A stretch of DNA of 13,083 bases from a candidate division LCP-89 bacterium (GTDB taxonomy: Bacteria; Electryoneota; B3-LCP), in NCBI GenBank assembly GCA_025774735.1, contig JALGZU010000048.1:1-13083 (forward strand). The letters are read 5' to 3'. The position numbers and the translations under genes are program-made. This document shows, one piece after another, positions 5,123-13,083 of the stretch. Positions within the stretch are counted from its first letter, which is position 1; every line of letters starts with the position of its first letter. The notes beneath the pieces are model-generated. The model did no database searches and was not told where the DNA came from. It saw nothing but the letters and a program-made list of their open reading frames with translations.

Positions 5123-6150
5123 TATTTCAGTTTTTTCAAAGCCTTTTTTGCCTCTTTACAGTTCGAGTTGAGCGCCAGAGCCTGCTCGTATTCGGAAGCC
5201 GCCGGCTCCAGCTCGCCCCGCTGCTGATAGATCCTGCCCAGCTGGTAATGGGCTTTGTACAGGGGCGGGTCGCTTTCCACAATATCTGATTCCAGGTAGG
5301 CTGTGAGACACTCCACAGCGCGATCCAGGTTCGTACCCGATATCGCTCCGGTTTTGCCGATGTTGTAGAGCGCCTCCAGTTCGGCAGGCTGAGTTTTCAG
5401 CTGTTTCTCCATGATCCGGAAAGATCCTTCGTAATCCTCGATCTTCAGGTAAAAATCGTCCAGGTCAAAGTACAGATCGGTGTTGTCCGGATCCTCCTCG
5501 ATAGCAGCCAAATGCTCCTTCTCGGCGGCCTCGTAGTTCTTCTCGTGTTCGTGAATCCGGGCGTACGAACGGTGCGCCCAGACCGAATCCCGCTTCTTGA
5601 TCTCCTCGAGTTCGACGTAGGCCTGCTTATCGCTGCCGCCCACGATCCCCGGAGCCTGCAGGTAGAAGCGCACCAGCCCGTCCCGAGCCCGCACGTGGTC
5701 CGGATTCAGCTCGATGGCTCGAAGAAAATTCCGCTTCGTCTTCTTGGCCAATCCGATCTTCGTGAAAGGGCCCGCCTTCTGCGCCTTCCGTCCGTAGGCG
5801 GCTGCCAGCCAGAAATGATGATCGGCGTTGTCCTCCTCCAACTCCACCGCTTTCTGGAGCCATTCCAGAGCCGTGTCGTGATCCTTCCTCCAATAATAGA
5901 TGCGGCCGATATGCTGGATGGCGGTCGTATTCGTGGGTTCGCTTTCGAGGATCTCCTTGAAGACGCCTTCCGCATCCCCCCAGCGCCCCTCTTCAAACAG
6001 TTGGATACCCGTGTTTAGCTGGTCAGGGTCTGCTGCAAACAAAGTTGTGGATCCGATCAGAAAAGCGAAGAGCACTAAAGTTACACGCGCCGAGGGGGGA
6101 AGATACTTACGTATGAGAACGCGATTTAGATTGGCTGTAGATTTCCTCAT
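5122..6150 (-). CDS. Secreted TPR-repeat protein (tandem paralogue 1)
   Basis: The 342-residue protein has a long basic n-region and hydrophobic core (about 21-39, ending T-L-F-A), so it is probably exported to the periplasm. The mature part is built of tetratricopeptide repeats, for example G-I-Q-L-F-E-E-G-R-W-G-D-A and Y-Q-L-G-R-I-Y-Q-Q-R-G-E-L, usually protein-protein interaction scaffolds. A central segment (about 113-173) with H-F-W-L-A-A-A-Y-G and F-Y-L-Q-A-P-G-I-V-G-G-S is not a standard repeat and is nearly the same in the next gene upstream, so the two are tandem duplicates. AGGATAGG precedes the ATG. No enzymatic motif is seen; the partner is unknown. Confidence 0.8.
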   Translation of the reverse strand: MRKSTANLNRVLIRKYLPPSARVTLVLFAFLIGSTTLFAADPDQLNTGIQLFEEGRWGDAEGVFKEILESEPTNTTAIQHIGRIYYWRKDHDTALEWLQKAVELEEDNADHHFWLAAAYGRKAQKAGPFTKIGLAKKTKRNFLRAIELNPDHVRARDGLVRFYLQAPGIVGGSDKQAYVELEEIKKRDSVWAHRSYARIHEHEKNYEAAEKEHLAAIEEDPDNTDLYFDLDDFYLKIEDYEGSFRIMEKQLKTQPAELEALYNIGKTGAISGTNLDRAVECLTAYLESDIVESDPPLYKAHYQLGRIYQQRGELEPAASEYEQALALNSNCKEAKKALKKLK

Positions 6151-6212
6151 AGTTGACCTATCCTGTAAATTTCGTGGACGTATTGCCGATTGGTTTGCTG
6201 CTTGGAGGTGAC

Positions 6213-7238
6213 TTAATCCAATTCCTTCAAAGCCTTCTTTGCTTCTTTGAGTTTCGGATTAATGGTTAGAGCGGCTTCGTAGTGAACGCGAGCTGAATCG
6301 ATCTCACCTGCCTGGTGAAAAACCATGGCCAGTCTGTGATGAGCCCAATCTATACCCGGATTATCTTTCCCCGGCTCACTCAGCAAAAACGCCTGTAAAC
6401 AACCCGCCGCCCGTTCCTGTCTCAGTCCTGAATAAGCGCCGGTTCTGCCGATCTGGTAGAGGGCGTTTAACTCATCCGGGTGAGCTTCCAATATACCTTC
6501 AAAGGTCTCGAAGGCCTCGGCGTACTTTTCGGTTCTCTGGTAAAAGTAACCCAGGGAAAAGTGATATCTGGTACTATCAGGTTCAGATTCGATCAGATTC
6601 AGATATTCCTGTTCCGCCAGATCATACTTTTCATCATGTTCATAAATGAGAGCATAGGCGCTGTATCCCATCACTGGATCTCGTTTCTTAATCTCCTCGG
6701 CTTGTGCTTTGGCCTTTTCAGCGCTGCCGCCCACGATCCCCGGCGCCTGAAGGTAAAATTGCATAAGCCCGAATCGGGCATCCAGGTGGTCTGGATCCAG
6801 TTCAAGCGCTCGCAAGAATTCTTTCTTCACCTTCTTCGCCAATCCGGGCGCTTTAAAGATGCCCGCATTCTGCGCCCGGATGCCGTAAGCCTGTCCCAAC
6901 CAGAAATGGTAGTCAGCTTTGCAGTCGTCATATTTAACCGCCTTTTTCAGCCACTTCTGTGCCAGTTTGGGATCATCGTCGAGTATTAGGCTGATTCTGC
7001 CCAGATAGAAAGCGACTTCGGCGTTGGTATTGTCCTCGTCAGCCAGGTTCTGAAAGATTTCCTTCGCTTCGGCGTATTGTTCCTCGTCGAAAAGCTGTAT
7101 CCCCTGGCCGAGTTTGCCGGCTTCGTCAGCCCGGAGAATTGACGTTAAGAATATCAAGAACAATAAAGCAGATAATCCAGATTTCAGTAAGCTTGCGAAC
7201 GGGACCATACTCTTGCTTGTAACGGTTAAACCAATCAT
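6213..7238 (-). CDS. Secreted TPR-repeat protein (tandem paralogue 2)
   Basis: The 341-residue paralogue of the following gene has the same architecture: signal peptide (hydrophobic core about 17-36, likely cut near L-R-A), an N-terminal repeat G-I-Q-L-F-D-E-E-Q-Y-A-E-A, the shared central segment H-F-W-L-G-Q-A-Y-G to F-Y-L-Q-A-P-G-I-V-G-G-S (about 112-172), and further TPRs ending K-E-A-K-K-A-L-K-E-L-D. It starts 10 nt after the tdh-like gene stop, which suggests co-transcription. An internal ATG (7208) is an alternative start but would shorten the basic n-region. It probably acts as a periplasmic scaffold; I recognise no specific system. Confidence 0.8.
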   Translation of the reverse strand: MIGLTVTSKSMVPFASLLKSGLSALLFLIFLTSILRADEAGKLGQGIQLFDEEQYAEAKEIFQNLADEDNTNAEVAFYLGRISLILDDDPKLAQKWLKKAVKYDDCKADYHFWLGQAYGIRAQNAGIFKAPGLAKKVKKEFLRALELDPDHLDARFGLMQFYLQAPGIVGGSAEKAKAQAEEIKKRDPVMGYSAYALIYEHDEKYDLAEQEYLNLIESEPDSTRYHFSLGYFYQRTEKYAEAFETFEGILEAHPDELNALYQIGRTGAYSGLRQERAAGCLQAFLLSEPGKDNPGIDWAHHRLAMVFHQAGEIDSARVHYEAALTINPKLKEAKKALKELD

Positions 7239-7248
7239 TTAACTTCAC

Positions 7249-8304
7249 TTACAGTTTAAACACGACTTTCAATCCTTCACCTTTCAGTTTGATGTCGAAG
7301 GCCTTCTGGAAATCCTCCAGGGCAAACTGATGCGTGACCAACCGCTTCAGCGTCTCCAGCAGACCCGCCTCAATCAAGCCCAGCATGCGGAACCAGGTGT
7401 CGTACGTCCGCCGCCCGATGATGCCGTGAATCGTCAGGCCTTTGAAGACGACGTCCCGATTGAAATTCACTGAGATGGGTTCGCGCGGGAGTCCCAGGAG
7501 CAGAACCTCACCTCCCATGCGCACGCATTTGAAAAGATCATCGTACGCCGAAGGATGTCCCGACATCTCTGCCACCACGTCCACCCCGCGGCGCACCGGA
7601 TCGCGGCGGCAGTGTTCAAGGAACGCCTGCCGACCCTCGTCCGTGCTTACGTTGAAGGTGTAATCCGCCCCGTTGTTCGCCGCGATGTCCAGAAGACTCT
7701 GGTTGACATCCGTGACCAGCACTTCCCTCGCGCCGCTGATCTTGGCGATCTTCGCTCCCATAATTCCGATAGGTCCGGCGCCTAAAAGGGCCACGCTTTT
7801 CGCCACTACGTCCACAGGAGAGAGCGTGTGCACCGCATTGCCTATGGCGTCCAGGTAAGCCGCCACCTCTTCAGGCAGGTCGGCCGGGAGTTTTATCACA
7901 TTGGAAACGGGTACCACCACGTACTCGGCGAAACAGCCGTCCGCGTCGATCCCTTTAATGATCGTGTTGATGCAGACGTGCCCCCGGCCCGTGCGGCAGT
8001 TGATGCATTCCTTGCAGAGGATGTGCATCTCAGCCGAAACGTAATCGCCGGCATTGATCTTCTCGACTCCCGGGCCGACCTCCACCACATCCCCGCAGAA
8101 CTCGTGGCCGGTGACCACCGGCAGGGCCGGTTTCATCCGGTTGGTCAAATCGGGATCGCTTTTGTAAATGTCCAGGTCGGTGCCGCAGATGGCCGCAGCC
8201 CGCACCTTGATCAGTACGTCCGTGGGCGATTCGATCTTGGGTTGCGGCGCATTGTCCTTATAGGTCAAGCCCCTTTCCGGGCTGGTCTTCAAAAGTGCTT
8301 TCAT
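7249..8304 (-). CDS. tdh: Zinc-dependent medium-chain dehydrogenase, L-threonine 3-dehydrogenase-like
   Basis: The 351-aa cytoplasmic enzyme is expected to oxidise L-threonine to 2-amino-3-ketobutyrate with NAD+. Catalytic zinc ligands are Cys40 (A-I-C-G-T-D) and His67-Glu68 (T-G-H-E). The structural zinc site is Cys97, Cys100, Cys103 and Cys111. The Rossmann motif G-A-G-P-I-G-I-M-G-A lies near 174-183. Segments such as G-C-F-A-E-Y, I-G-N-A-V-H-T and I-H-G-I-I-G-R follow Tdh closely, and length is close to the usual 340. Related sorbitol or butanediol dehydrogenases share the zinc motifs, so the substrate is likely rather than certain. It begins 62 nt after selB with no strong ribosome-binding site. 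Confidence 0.85.
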   Translation of the reverse strand: MKALLKTSPERGLTYKDNAPQPKIESPTDVLIKVRAAAICGTDLDIYKSDPDLTNRMKPALPVVTGHEFCGDVVEVGPGVEKINAGDYVSAEMHILCKECINCRTGRGHVCINTIIKGIDADGCFAEYVVVPVSNVIKLPADLPEEVAAYLDAIGNAVHTLSPVDVVAKSVALLGAGPIGIMGAKIAKISGAREVLVTDVNQSLLDIAANNGADYTFNVSTDEGRQAFLEHCRRDPVRRGVDVVAEMSGHPSAYDDLFKCVRMGGEVLLLGLPREPISVNFNRDVVFKGLTIHGIIGRRTYDTWFRMLGLIEAGLLETLKRLVTHQFALEDFQKAFDIKLKGEGLKVVFKL

Positions 8305-8366
8305 GGATGTTTTCGGTTTTTGGAGAAGTGTTCCTCTTGAAAATTAATCACAGTATGTTCGTCCCT

Positions 8367-10283
8367 TTAGGGCTTGTGTTTCAATTGCCTCACTTCGCCC
8401 ACCCGCACGGTCAATCCGGTCTGGTCGAAGTAATTCAAGATTGGCGTGGTGAATTTGCGCGTCGAATTGAGTGCTTCGCGCGCCTCGAAGAAGGCGATCT
8501 CGTCCTTCTCTTCAAAGAGTTTCAGCACCGTTTCCTTCGCCTCTGCGATGCGCTTGCTGTGGAAAATCAAAGCCCGGCCGATCTTGATCGCCAGCTCCAT
8601 CAAATCGCCCCGGTCCACCAGCCCTGAAATGACCTTGCGGACCTCTTCCGCGGGAGCCTCAAGCTGCTCGACCAGCTCCTCGAATTCCGGTGTCACGAAG
8701 CCGGCATCCCAGTAGATCTGAACGACCTTCTCCGCCAGCATCTCCTGCCGCTTGCTGAATCGAATCTGATGCCCCTTCTTCAGAACGTAGAGCCGGGACA
8801 GTTCAATGTCGCTGCCCTCGACGGTCCGGTCTAAAAAGGCATCGTACAGACCCATATCCACCTTACCGAACAGCTTTCCCGCCAGTTCCGACCGTTTCAA
8901 ACCCAACCGGTGGGGATTGGCCTTGTGAAATTCCTCCAGGATCGATATCATATTGAGGCGGGCTTCTTCCAGCACCGCGCTGTGCACCACCCAACCGGCC
9001 TGAGGAGTCCCCAGTCGCGTCAACCGGTCGTCAACCTCCAGTTCTCCCATCAACCCGGCGACTTCTTCCTCGGGCCGGGAAATCTCCTTTGCCACCGATT
9101 GAACCGTAAAAGGTTGAAATCCTCCCTTGCGGATGTGCTGTTCCACCAGGTCTTTAGGCCCACCTTGGTCTAAGGCTTCCAGCGCTTCTAGCTCGTCTTC
9201 GGGCAGGTATTTCAGCTTCTCGGGATGTACGTCCAGAACTTGCCCCCCACCGATCGTCCGCCCGGGGGAATAATCACGGATCACGAACCGGTCCCCAATC
9301 TCACAAACGGTCGGTGATTCAAGCCTTAATTGCAGATAGCCCGGCTGACCCGGAACTACCGGTTTCTTCTCAAGTGGAACCACCCGGGCCAGGTATTCGG
9401 CCGTCCCCAGATGTAACCGCACCCGCTGGCGGTTGGTCAAAGGTTTGGAGGTCGAGGGCAGGTGGTGGTAGGCTACGTTTAACATGTAGGTCGGCTTGTA
9501 GTAGCCCGACTGAGCTAGCAGGTCGCCGCGCTCGATCTGGGAGGTCTCCACGCCCTGCAGGTTGATAGCAGCGCGGTCGCCGGTTCGGGTTTTGGCCACT
9601 TCGACGTTGTGTACCTGGATGCGCTTGATGCGCACATTGATCCCCCTGGGGAGAAGTTCCGCCTTCCCACCCGGTTTCAATTCTCCGCCCAGCACAGTCC
9701 CGGCGACTACGGTCCCCGAACCCTTGATGCTGAAAATCCGGTCTACGTACATGCGGAATACGCCTCGGTCCGCGCGAGCCGGAATCTCCGCGGCGAGATC
9801 CAATACCCCCTGCTTGATCTCATCGATCCCTTTACCGCTCAGGCTGTCCACCCGGAAGATGGGTGCCTTTTCCAAAAAAGAGCCCGCCAGCCGTTGCCGT
9901 ACGTCCTCCTCCACCAGCTCCACCCAGTCAGGATCGACCATGTCGATCTTGGTCAGGGCAACCAGGCCGCGCTGCACGTCCATCAGCTTCAGGATTTCGA
10001 AGTGTTCTTCCGACTGAGGCATGAATCCGTCGTCGGCAGCCACTACCAACAGAACCGCGTCCACCGTGACCACGCCGGAGAGCATGTTTTTGATGAACTT
10101 CTCGTGACCCGGCACGTCGATGAAGGTGAGGTTGTCCCCCAGGAAGGCGAAGCCCAGGTCGATGGTCATCTCCCTCTCTTTCTCTTCCTGGAGGCGGTCG
10201 GGGTCAGTGCCGGTCAGAGCCCGGATCAGAGCCGATTTGCCGTGATCGACGTGCCCTGCCGTTCCGATGACGATATGCTGCAT
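8367..10283 (-). CDS. selB: Selenocysteine-specific translation elongation factor SelB
   Basis: SelB brings Sec-tRNA to in-frame UGA codons by binding the SECIS hairpin on the mRNA. The 638 residues match the full-length family. The GTPase domain has G1 G-H-V-D-H-G-K-S (10-17), the switch D-V-P-G-H (56-60) and T-K-I-D (111-114), the SelB form of the NKxD box. Then come beta-barrel domains (K-G-S-G-T-V-V-A-G-T) and a C-terminal half of winged helices that contacts SECIS RNA. GGA lies about 7 nt before ATG 10283. Its presence shows UGA decoding in this organism and directly supports the two selenoproteins at 423-941 and 968-1831. selA, selC and selD are not in the window. Confidence 0.96.
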   Translation of the reverse strand: MQHIVIGTAGHVDHGKSALIRALTGTDPDRLQEEKEREMTIDLGFAFLGDNLTFIDVPGHEKFIKNMLSGVVTVDAVLLVVAADDGFMPQSEEHFEILKLMDVQRGLVALTKIDMVDPDWVELVEEDVRQRLAGSFLEKAPIFRVDSLSGKGIDEIKQGVLDLAAEIPARADRGVFRMYVDRIFSIKGSGTVVAGTVLGGELKPGGKAELLPRGINVRIKRIQVHNVEVAKTRTGDRAAINLQGVETSQIERGDLLAQSGYYKPTYMLNVAYHHLPSTSKPLTNRQRVRLHLGTAEYLARVVPLEKKPVVPGQPGYLQLRLESPTVCEIGDRFVIRDYSPGRTIGGGQVLDVHPEKLKYLPEDELEALEALDQGGPKDLVEQHIRKGGFQPFTVQSVAKEISRPEEEVAGLMGELEVDDRLTRLGTPQAGWVVHSAVLEEARLNMISILEEFHKANPHRLGLKRSELAGKLFGKVDMGLYDAFLDRTVEGSDIELSRLYVLKKGHQIRFSKRQEMLAEKVVQIYWDAGFVTPEFEELVEQLEAPAEEVRKVISGLVDRGDLMELAIKIGRALIFHSKRIAEAKETVLKLFEEKDEIAFFEAREALNSTRKFTTPILNYFDQTGLTVRVGEVRQLKHKP

Positions 10284-10309
10284 GGTAGGTCCGAAACGCG
10301 AAGAATTGT

Positions 10310-10338
10310 AATTTAAGCTGTCAAACCAACAGAGTCAA
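10310..10338 (-). promoter_or_regulatory. Probable sigma-70-type promoter for selB
   Basis: On the minus strand, TTGACT (10338-10333) and TAAATT (10315-10310) are separated by exactly 17 nt, about 27 nt before the selB ATG. The -35 is a 5/6 match and the -10 is weaker. The preceding 117-nt gap holds no tRNA-like structure. Confidence 0.45.
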
Positions 10339-10400
10339 GCAGAGCTTTGCGTTGTCTCTTTTGAAAGTAGGTTGCAGGTAAATGTACTAAAGAGAGCTTT

Positions 10401-11801
10401 CTAAGTCCCCGGCTCCGTCATCGACCAGGGATCCAGAGCCTTGTTCAACTCCTCTTTGCTGAGGACATCCTGTTCTTCGGCCACCTCTCGGACCGTCTTC
10501 CCGCTGGCGTACGCCTCCTTGGCGATCTTAGCGGCGGCCTCGTAACCGATTTTTGGGGTCAGGGCTGTGCACATCGCCAGGCTCTTCTCGATCATCTCGG
10601 CACAGCGCTCTTCATCCGCTTCCAGATCGGTTATGCAGCGGTCCGTGAACGCTCTTGTGGCCTTGGTCAGCAGTTCGATCGATTCCAACAGGTTGTGCGC
10701 CATCACCGGCATCATCACGTTAAGTTCGAAGTTGCCGGACAGGCCTCCCAGAGTGATCGCCGCGTCGTTGCCGATCACCTGGACCGCCACCTGGCACAGC
10801 GCTTCGGCCATGACCGGATTGACTTTGCCCGGCATGATCGACGAGCCCGGCTGCACCGCCTGAAGCTTGATCTCGCCGATGCCGCAGCGCGGTCCCGATC
10901 CCAGCCAGCGCACGTCGTTGGCGATCTTCATCAAGCTCACCGCCAGCGTTTTCAGGGCCCCGCTCGCCTCCACGACTGCATCCTTGCTCCCCTGAGCCTC
11001 GAAATGATTGGCCGCCTCCCGAAATTCCAGCCCGCTGATTTGATTGATCTGGTCTATGGAAATTTTGGCGAACTTGGCGTGGGTATTGATGCCGCTGCCC
11101 ACCGCCGTACCGCCTAAGGCTAGTTCGGATAACCGTCCTTCTGTGCCTTGGATTCTCGCAAGGCCGTTTGCCACCATGGCCGCGTAGCCGCCGAATTCCT
11201 GCCCCAGCCTGATCGGTGTGGCGTCCTGCAGGTGCGTCCGCCCGATTTTTATGATCTTATCGAACTCTTTCGCCTTGGCTTCGAGAGATTTTCTCAGCTC
11301 GTCCAGGGCGGGCAACAGATCCCTTTTAAGTCCCTCCATCGCCGCAATGTGTATACAGGTCGGGATCACGTCGTTTGACGACTGCCCCATGTTGACGTGA
11401 TCGTTGGGGTGCGCCGGTTTCATCTCCCCGATCTTGCCGCCCAGAATCTCGTTCGCCCGGTTGGCGATCACCTCGTTGGCGTTCATGTTCGTCGAAGTGC
11501 CCGATCCGGTCTGGAATATGTCCACCACGAAATGCTCGTCCAGCTTGCCCTCCTGTACCTCCCCGGCGGCCTCGACGATCGCACGGCTGAGCTTATCGTC
11601 GAGCAATCCCAGCTTACTGTTCGCCTTTGCCGCGGCGCTCTTGACCATCCCCAGAGCCCGGATGAAACTACGCGGAAAACGCAGCCCGCTGATGGGGAAA
11701 TTCTCCACCGCACGCTGCGTCGAAGCGCCCCAGTAAGCCGCTTTGGGAACCTTCATCTCGCCCATTGAGTCCCGTTCGGTTCTATATTTTTCATTAGGCA
11801 T
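10401..11801 (-). CDS. fumC: Fumarate hydratase, class II
   Basis: FumC interconverts fumarate and malate in the TCA cycle, in the cytoplasm, without an Fe-S cluster. With the start at 11801 it has 466 aa, standard for the class. It shows the superfamily signature G-S-S-I-M-P-G-K-V-N-P (319-329), H-V-N-M-G-Q-S-S-N-D (135-144), G-R-T-H-L-Q-D-A (187-194, containing the active-site His) and T-G-S-G-T-S-T-N-M-N. The start M-P-N-E-K-Y-R-T-E-R-D-S-M-G-E is chosen because family members begin just before Y-R-x-E-x-D-S-M-G and GGGG lies 6 nt upstream; earlier starts at 11813 and 11828 are less likely. Aspartase is similar but the motifs favour fumarase. Confidence 0.95.
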   Translation of the reverse strand: MPNEKYRTERDSMGEMKVPKAAYWGASTQRAVENFPISGLRFPRSFIRALGMVKSAAAKANSKLGLLDDKLSRAIVEAAGEVQEGKLDEHFVVDIFQTGSGTSTNMNANEVIANRANEILGGKIGEMKPAHPNDHVNMGQSSNDVIPTCIHIAAMEGLKRDLLPALDELRKSLEAKAKEFDKIIKIGRTHLQDATPIRLGQEFGGYAAMVANGLARIQGTEGRLSELALGGTAVGSGINTHAKFAKISIDQINQISGLEFREAANHFEAQGSKDAVVEASGALKTLAVSLMKIANDVRWLGSGPRCGIGEIKLQAVQPGSSIMPGKVNPVMAEALCQVAVQVIGNDAAITLGGLSGNFELNVMMPVMAHNLLESIELLTKATRAFTDRCITDLEADEERCAEMIEKSLAMCTALTPKIGYEAAAKIAKEAYASGKTVREVAEEQDVLSKEELNKALDPWSMTEPGT

Positions 11802-11875
11802 GATGCGCCCCATGTTAAGATATACCAAAGAGTGTCCGGTTGCTCGGTTCCCCGGTTCCCATGTCCCCGCAGTTC

Positions 11876-12385
11876 TTAATGCGTCTTTGATCTAATAATA
11901 GCGATGAAATCCTCGCGACTCGGTTCATCCCTTAGTTGCTTCTCATCGCGCAGAAGGAGATCGGGAAATTTCTCGCAGAACACCCGGGCGAAAATCCCCA
12001 TTCCGTAACTCGCCACCTGTCCCAAATCGTTCGAAACTACAACGCCCTTTAAACTGCAGCTCGGCGATTTGGACTTGAAGATAAAGCCATCCATTTTCTC
12101 GGACGCCAGTTCGGTCACCTTATGCTTTGCCCATTCGGTCAGTCGATCGGTCAGGTCGATGTCTGTCTCTGCCGTCTTCAATCGCGGCGCCTCCGGGTCG
12201 CCGGTGAGCTGCATTCTTGACCGCGGGATCGGCAATCCGCACTCCACCTCCGGGCAGACGGGCACGTATTCGACGTACTGCCCCAGGATATCCCGCAGAA
12301 ACCGGTCTAACTTGTGTCCGCCGTCGTAACGGACCTTTTCCCCCAGCAGGCAGGAGCTGATCCCTATTTTGATCGCCTCACCCAT
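11876..12385 (-). CDS. DUF523 family protein (TudS-like thiouracil desulfurase fold)
   Basis: The 169-residue protein has the DUF523 hallmarks: G-I-S-S-C-L-L-G-E-K-V-R-Y-D-G (Cys12), C-P-E-V-E-C-G-L-P-I-P-R (Cys44, Cys49) and K-S-P-S-C (Cys110). In characterised TudS members three conserved cysteines hold a [4Fe-4S] cluster that removes sulfur from 2-thiouracil; the cysteines here fit that scheme. Whether this protein uses thiouracil or another thio-base is unknown. The ATG at 12385 is preferred; an upstream TTG at 12406 would overlap the preceding amidohydrolase stop and add seven non-conserved residues. It follows the broken amidohydrolase gene by 17 nt. Confidence 0.85.
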   Translation of the reverse strand: MGEAIKIGISSCLLGEKVRYDGGHKLDRFLRDILGQYVEYVPVCPEVECGLPIPRSRMQLTGDPEAPRLKTAETDIDLTDRLTEWAKHKVTELASEKMDGFIFKSKSPSCSLKGVVVSNDLGQVASYGMGIFARVFCEKFPDLLLRDEKQLRDEPSREDFIAIIRSKTH

Positions 12386-12402
12386 AGTGGCTTTGACTCG
12401 AA

Positions 12403-13083
12403 TCAATCCTTCGCCAATTTGAAGTCAGATCTAAATGGTTTTATAACTTCCCCACCGATAATCGTGTACATGACCACGGTGTTCAATATATCTTCGGGTG
12501 GAATTTTAAAAACATCCTGACTTAATACGGTAAAATCGGCCAGTTTCCCCACCTCAATGCTGCCTCTCTCATCCTCGTCGAATGCTGCCTCTCTCATCCT
12601 CGTCGAATGCTGCGTAAGCCGCGTCCAACGTGAAACCCCTTACCGCCTCCTCGACCGTCATCTTCTGTTCGGGCAGCCAGCCTCCCACCGGTTTTCCTTC
12701 GTGATCCTGTCGCGTCACCGCAGAGTAGATCCCCCACAGCGGATTCGGTGATTCTACCGGAAAATCCGATCCGCAGGGGATGCGGCAACCCGAATCCAGC
12801 AACGAACGCCAGGCGCAGGCGTACTTGACCCGCTCCGACCCCAACCGATCCTCCAGCCAGGGCATGTCCGAGGTGGCGTGCGTCGGCTGCATTGACGGGA
12901 TCACGCCCAGCTTCGAAAATCGCGGAATGTCCTCTGGTGAAAGCGCCTCGCAGTGCTCGATCCGCAGGCGCGGATCGTCATTTGAAGTTTCCTCGAGTGC
13001 CCGCTCGTAAGCATTCAGCACCTCGCGCACTCCCGCATCGCCCAGCGCGTGCACGCAGACCTGGAAGCCGGCTTCGAGGGCAT
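12403..13083 (-). pseudogene. YtcJ-like metal-dependent amidohydrolase, C-terminal part, frameshifted by a 25-bp duplication
   Basis: The gene enters from the right edge and reads V-H-A-L-G-D-A, R-I-E-H-C-E, G-S-D-F-P-V-E-S-P-N-P and G-G-W-L-P-E-Q, typical of YtcJ/NfdA-type exported or cytoplasmic amidohydrolases. It then reaches A-A-Y-A-A-F-D-E-D-E-R-G-S-I and shifts frame, stopping at 12571-12569. The family continuation (E-V-G-K-L-A-D-F-T-V-L-S-Q-D) is intact in another frame and ends at 12405-12403. Removing one copy of the 25-bp tandem repeat joins the two halves perfectly. The break is therefore recent, or an assembly error, or a reversible slippage state. The N-terminal two thirds lie outside the window and the substrate cannot be assigned. 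Confidence 0.85.
12556..12613. repeat. 25-bp tandem duplication inside the amidohydrolase gene
   Basis: Two identical 25-bp copies (12556-12580 and 12581-12605) are followed by the first 8 bp of a third (12606-12613, AATGCTGC). Because 25 is not a multiple of three, the extra copy shifts the reading frame. The 8-bp direct repeat that flanks one unit is the likely slippage site. The unit encodes A-A-F-D-E-D-E-R in the intact frame. Confidence 0.95.

Noticed and set aside
7442..10316. Long plus-strand open frames opposite tdh and selB (for example 7828-8340, 9609-10316)
   Set aside because: They are mirror frames of strongly supported minus-strand genes and have no recognisable domains.
10284..10400. 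tRNA-Sec (selC) in the gap upstream of selB
   Set aside because: No acceptor or T-arm pairing and no GGTTC-like T-loop sequence could be found; a promoter explains the gap better.
1..13083. CRISPR arrays, insertion sequences, prophage or rRNA genes
   Set aside because: No regularly spaced repeats, transposase or integrase motifs, or rRNA-like sequence were seen; the only tandem repeat is the 25-bp duplication at 12556-12613.

Overview
All supported genes lie on the minus strand, so the window reads from 13083 down to 1. Signal peptides, lipoboxes and a probable outer-membrane beta-barrel point to a diderm (Gram-negative) bacterium of medium-high GC. DapF indicates lysine/peptidoglycan synthesis and a class II fumarase indicates a TCA-type step. 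The mixture would suit a delta-proteobacterial-like or FCB-group candidate lineage, but that placement is only a guess.

Region 1 (13083 to about 4130) is mostly housekeeping. In reading order it holds a YtcJ-like amidohydrolase broken by a 25-bp tandem duplication, a DUF523/TudS-like protein, fumC, selB (the selenocysteine-specific elongation factor), a Tdh-like zinc dehydrogenase, two tandem paralogous secreted TPR proteins, dapF and a Cache-like membrane sensor with no output domain. The run ends at a rho-independent terminator (3178-3203).

Region 2 (about 3170 to 311) is the notable part. A promoter immediately after that terminator appears to drive a compact envelope redox operon: a small lipoprotein, an outer-membrane beta-barrel, two thioredoxin-fold (TlpA/AhpC-like) proteins and a 39-aa membrane peptide. 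Each redoxin gene is interrupted by one in-frame TGA exactly where the first Cys of the CxxC active site belongs, giving UxxC (U-R-Q-C and U-S-F-C). The frame stays open through the rest of the fold, including the cis-Pro segment, and each TGA is followed at the expected distance by a bacterial SECIS-like hairpin. Both genes are best read as selenoproteins, and automated annotation would split each into two fragments. The selB gene about 6.5 kb away shows that the host decodes UGA as selenocysteine. The upstream lipoprotein also ends in Cys-Pro-Thr followed by TGA-TAA, with a SECIS-compatible hairpin behind it, so a C-terminal CxxU is possible but much less certain.

Region 3 (310 to 1) has a structured leader-like inverted repeat and then the N-terminus of an Fe-S/FAD oxidoreductase of the GltD/dihydropyrimidine dehydrogenase type, cut by the window edge.

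Working model (inference): the lipoprotein, barrel and two selenium-containing redoxins form an envelope thiol/selenol redox module, with SelB supplying the Sec decoding needed to make it.
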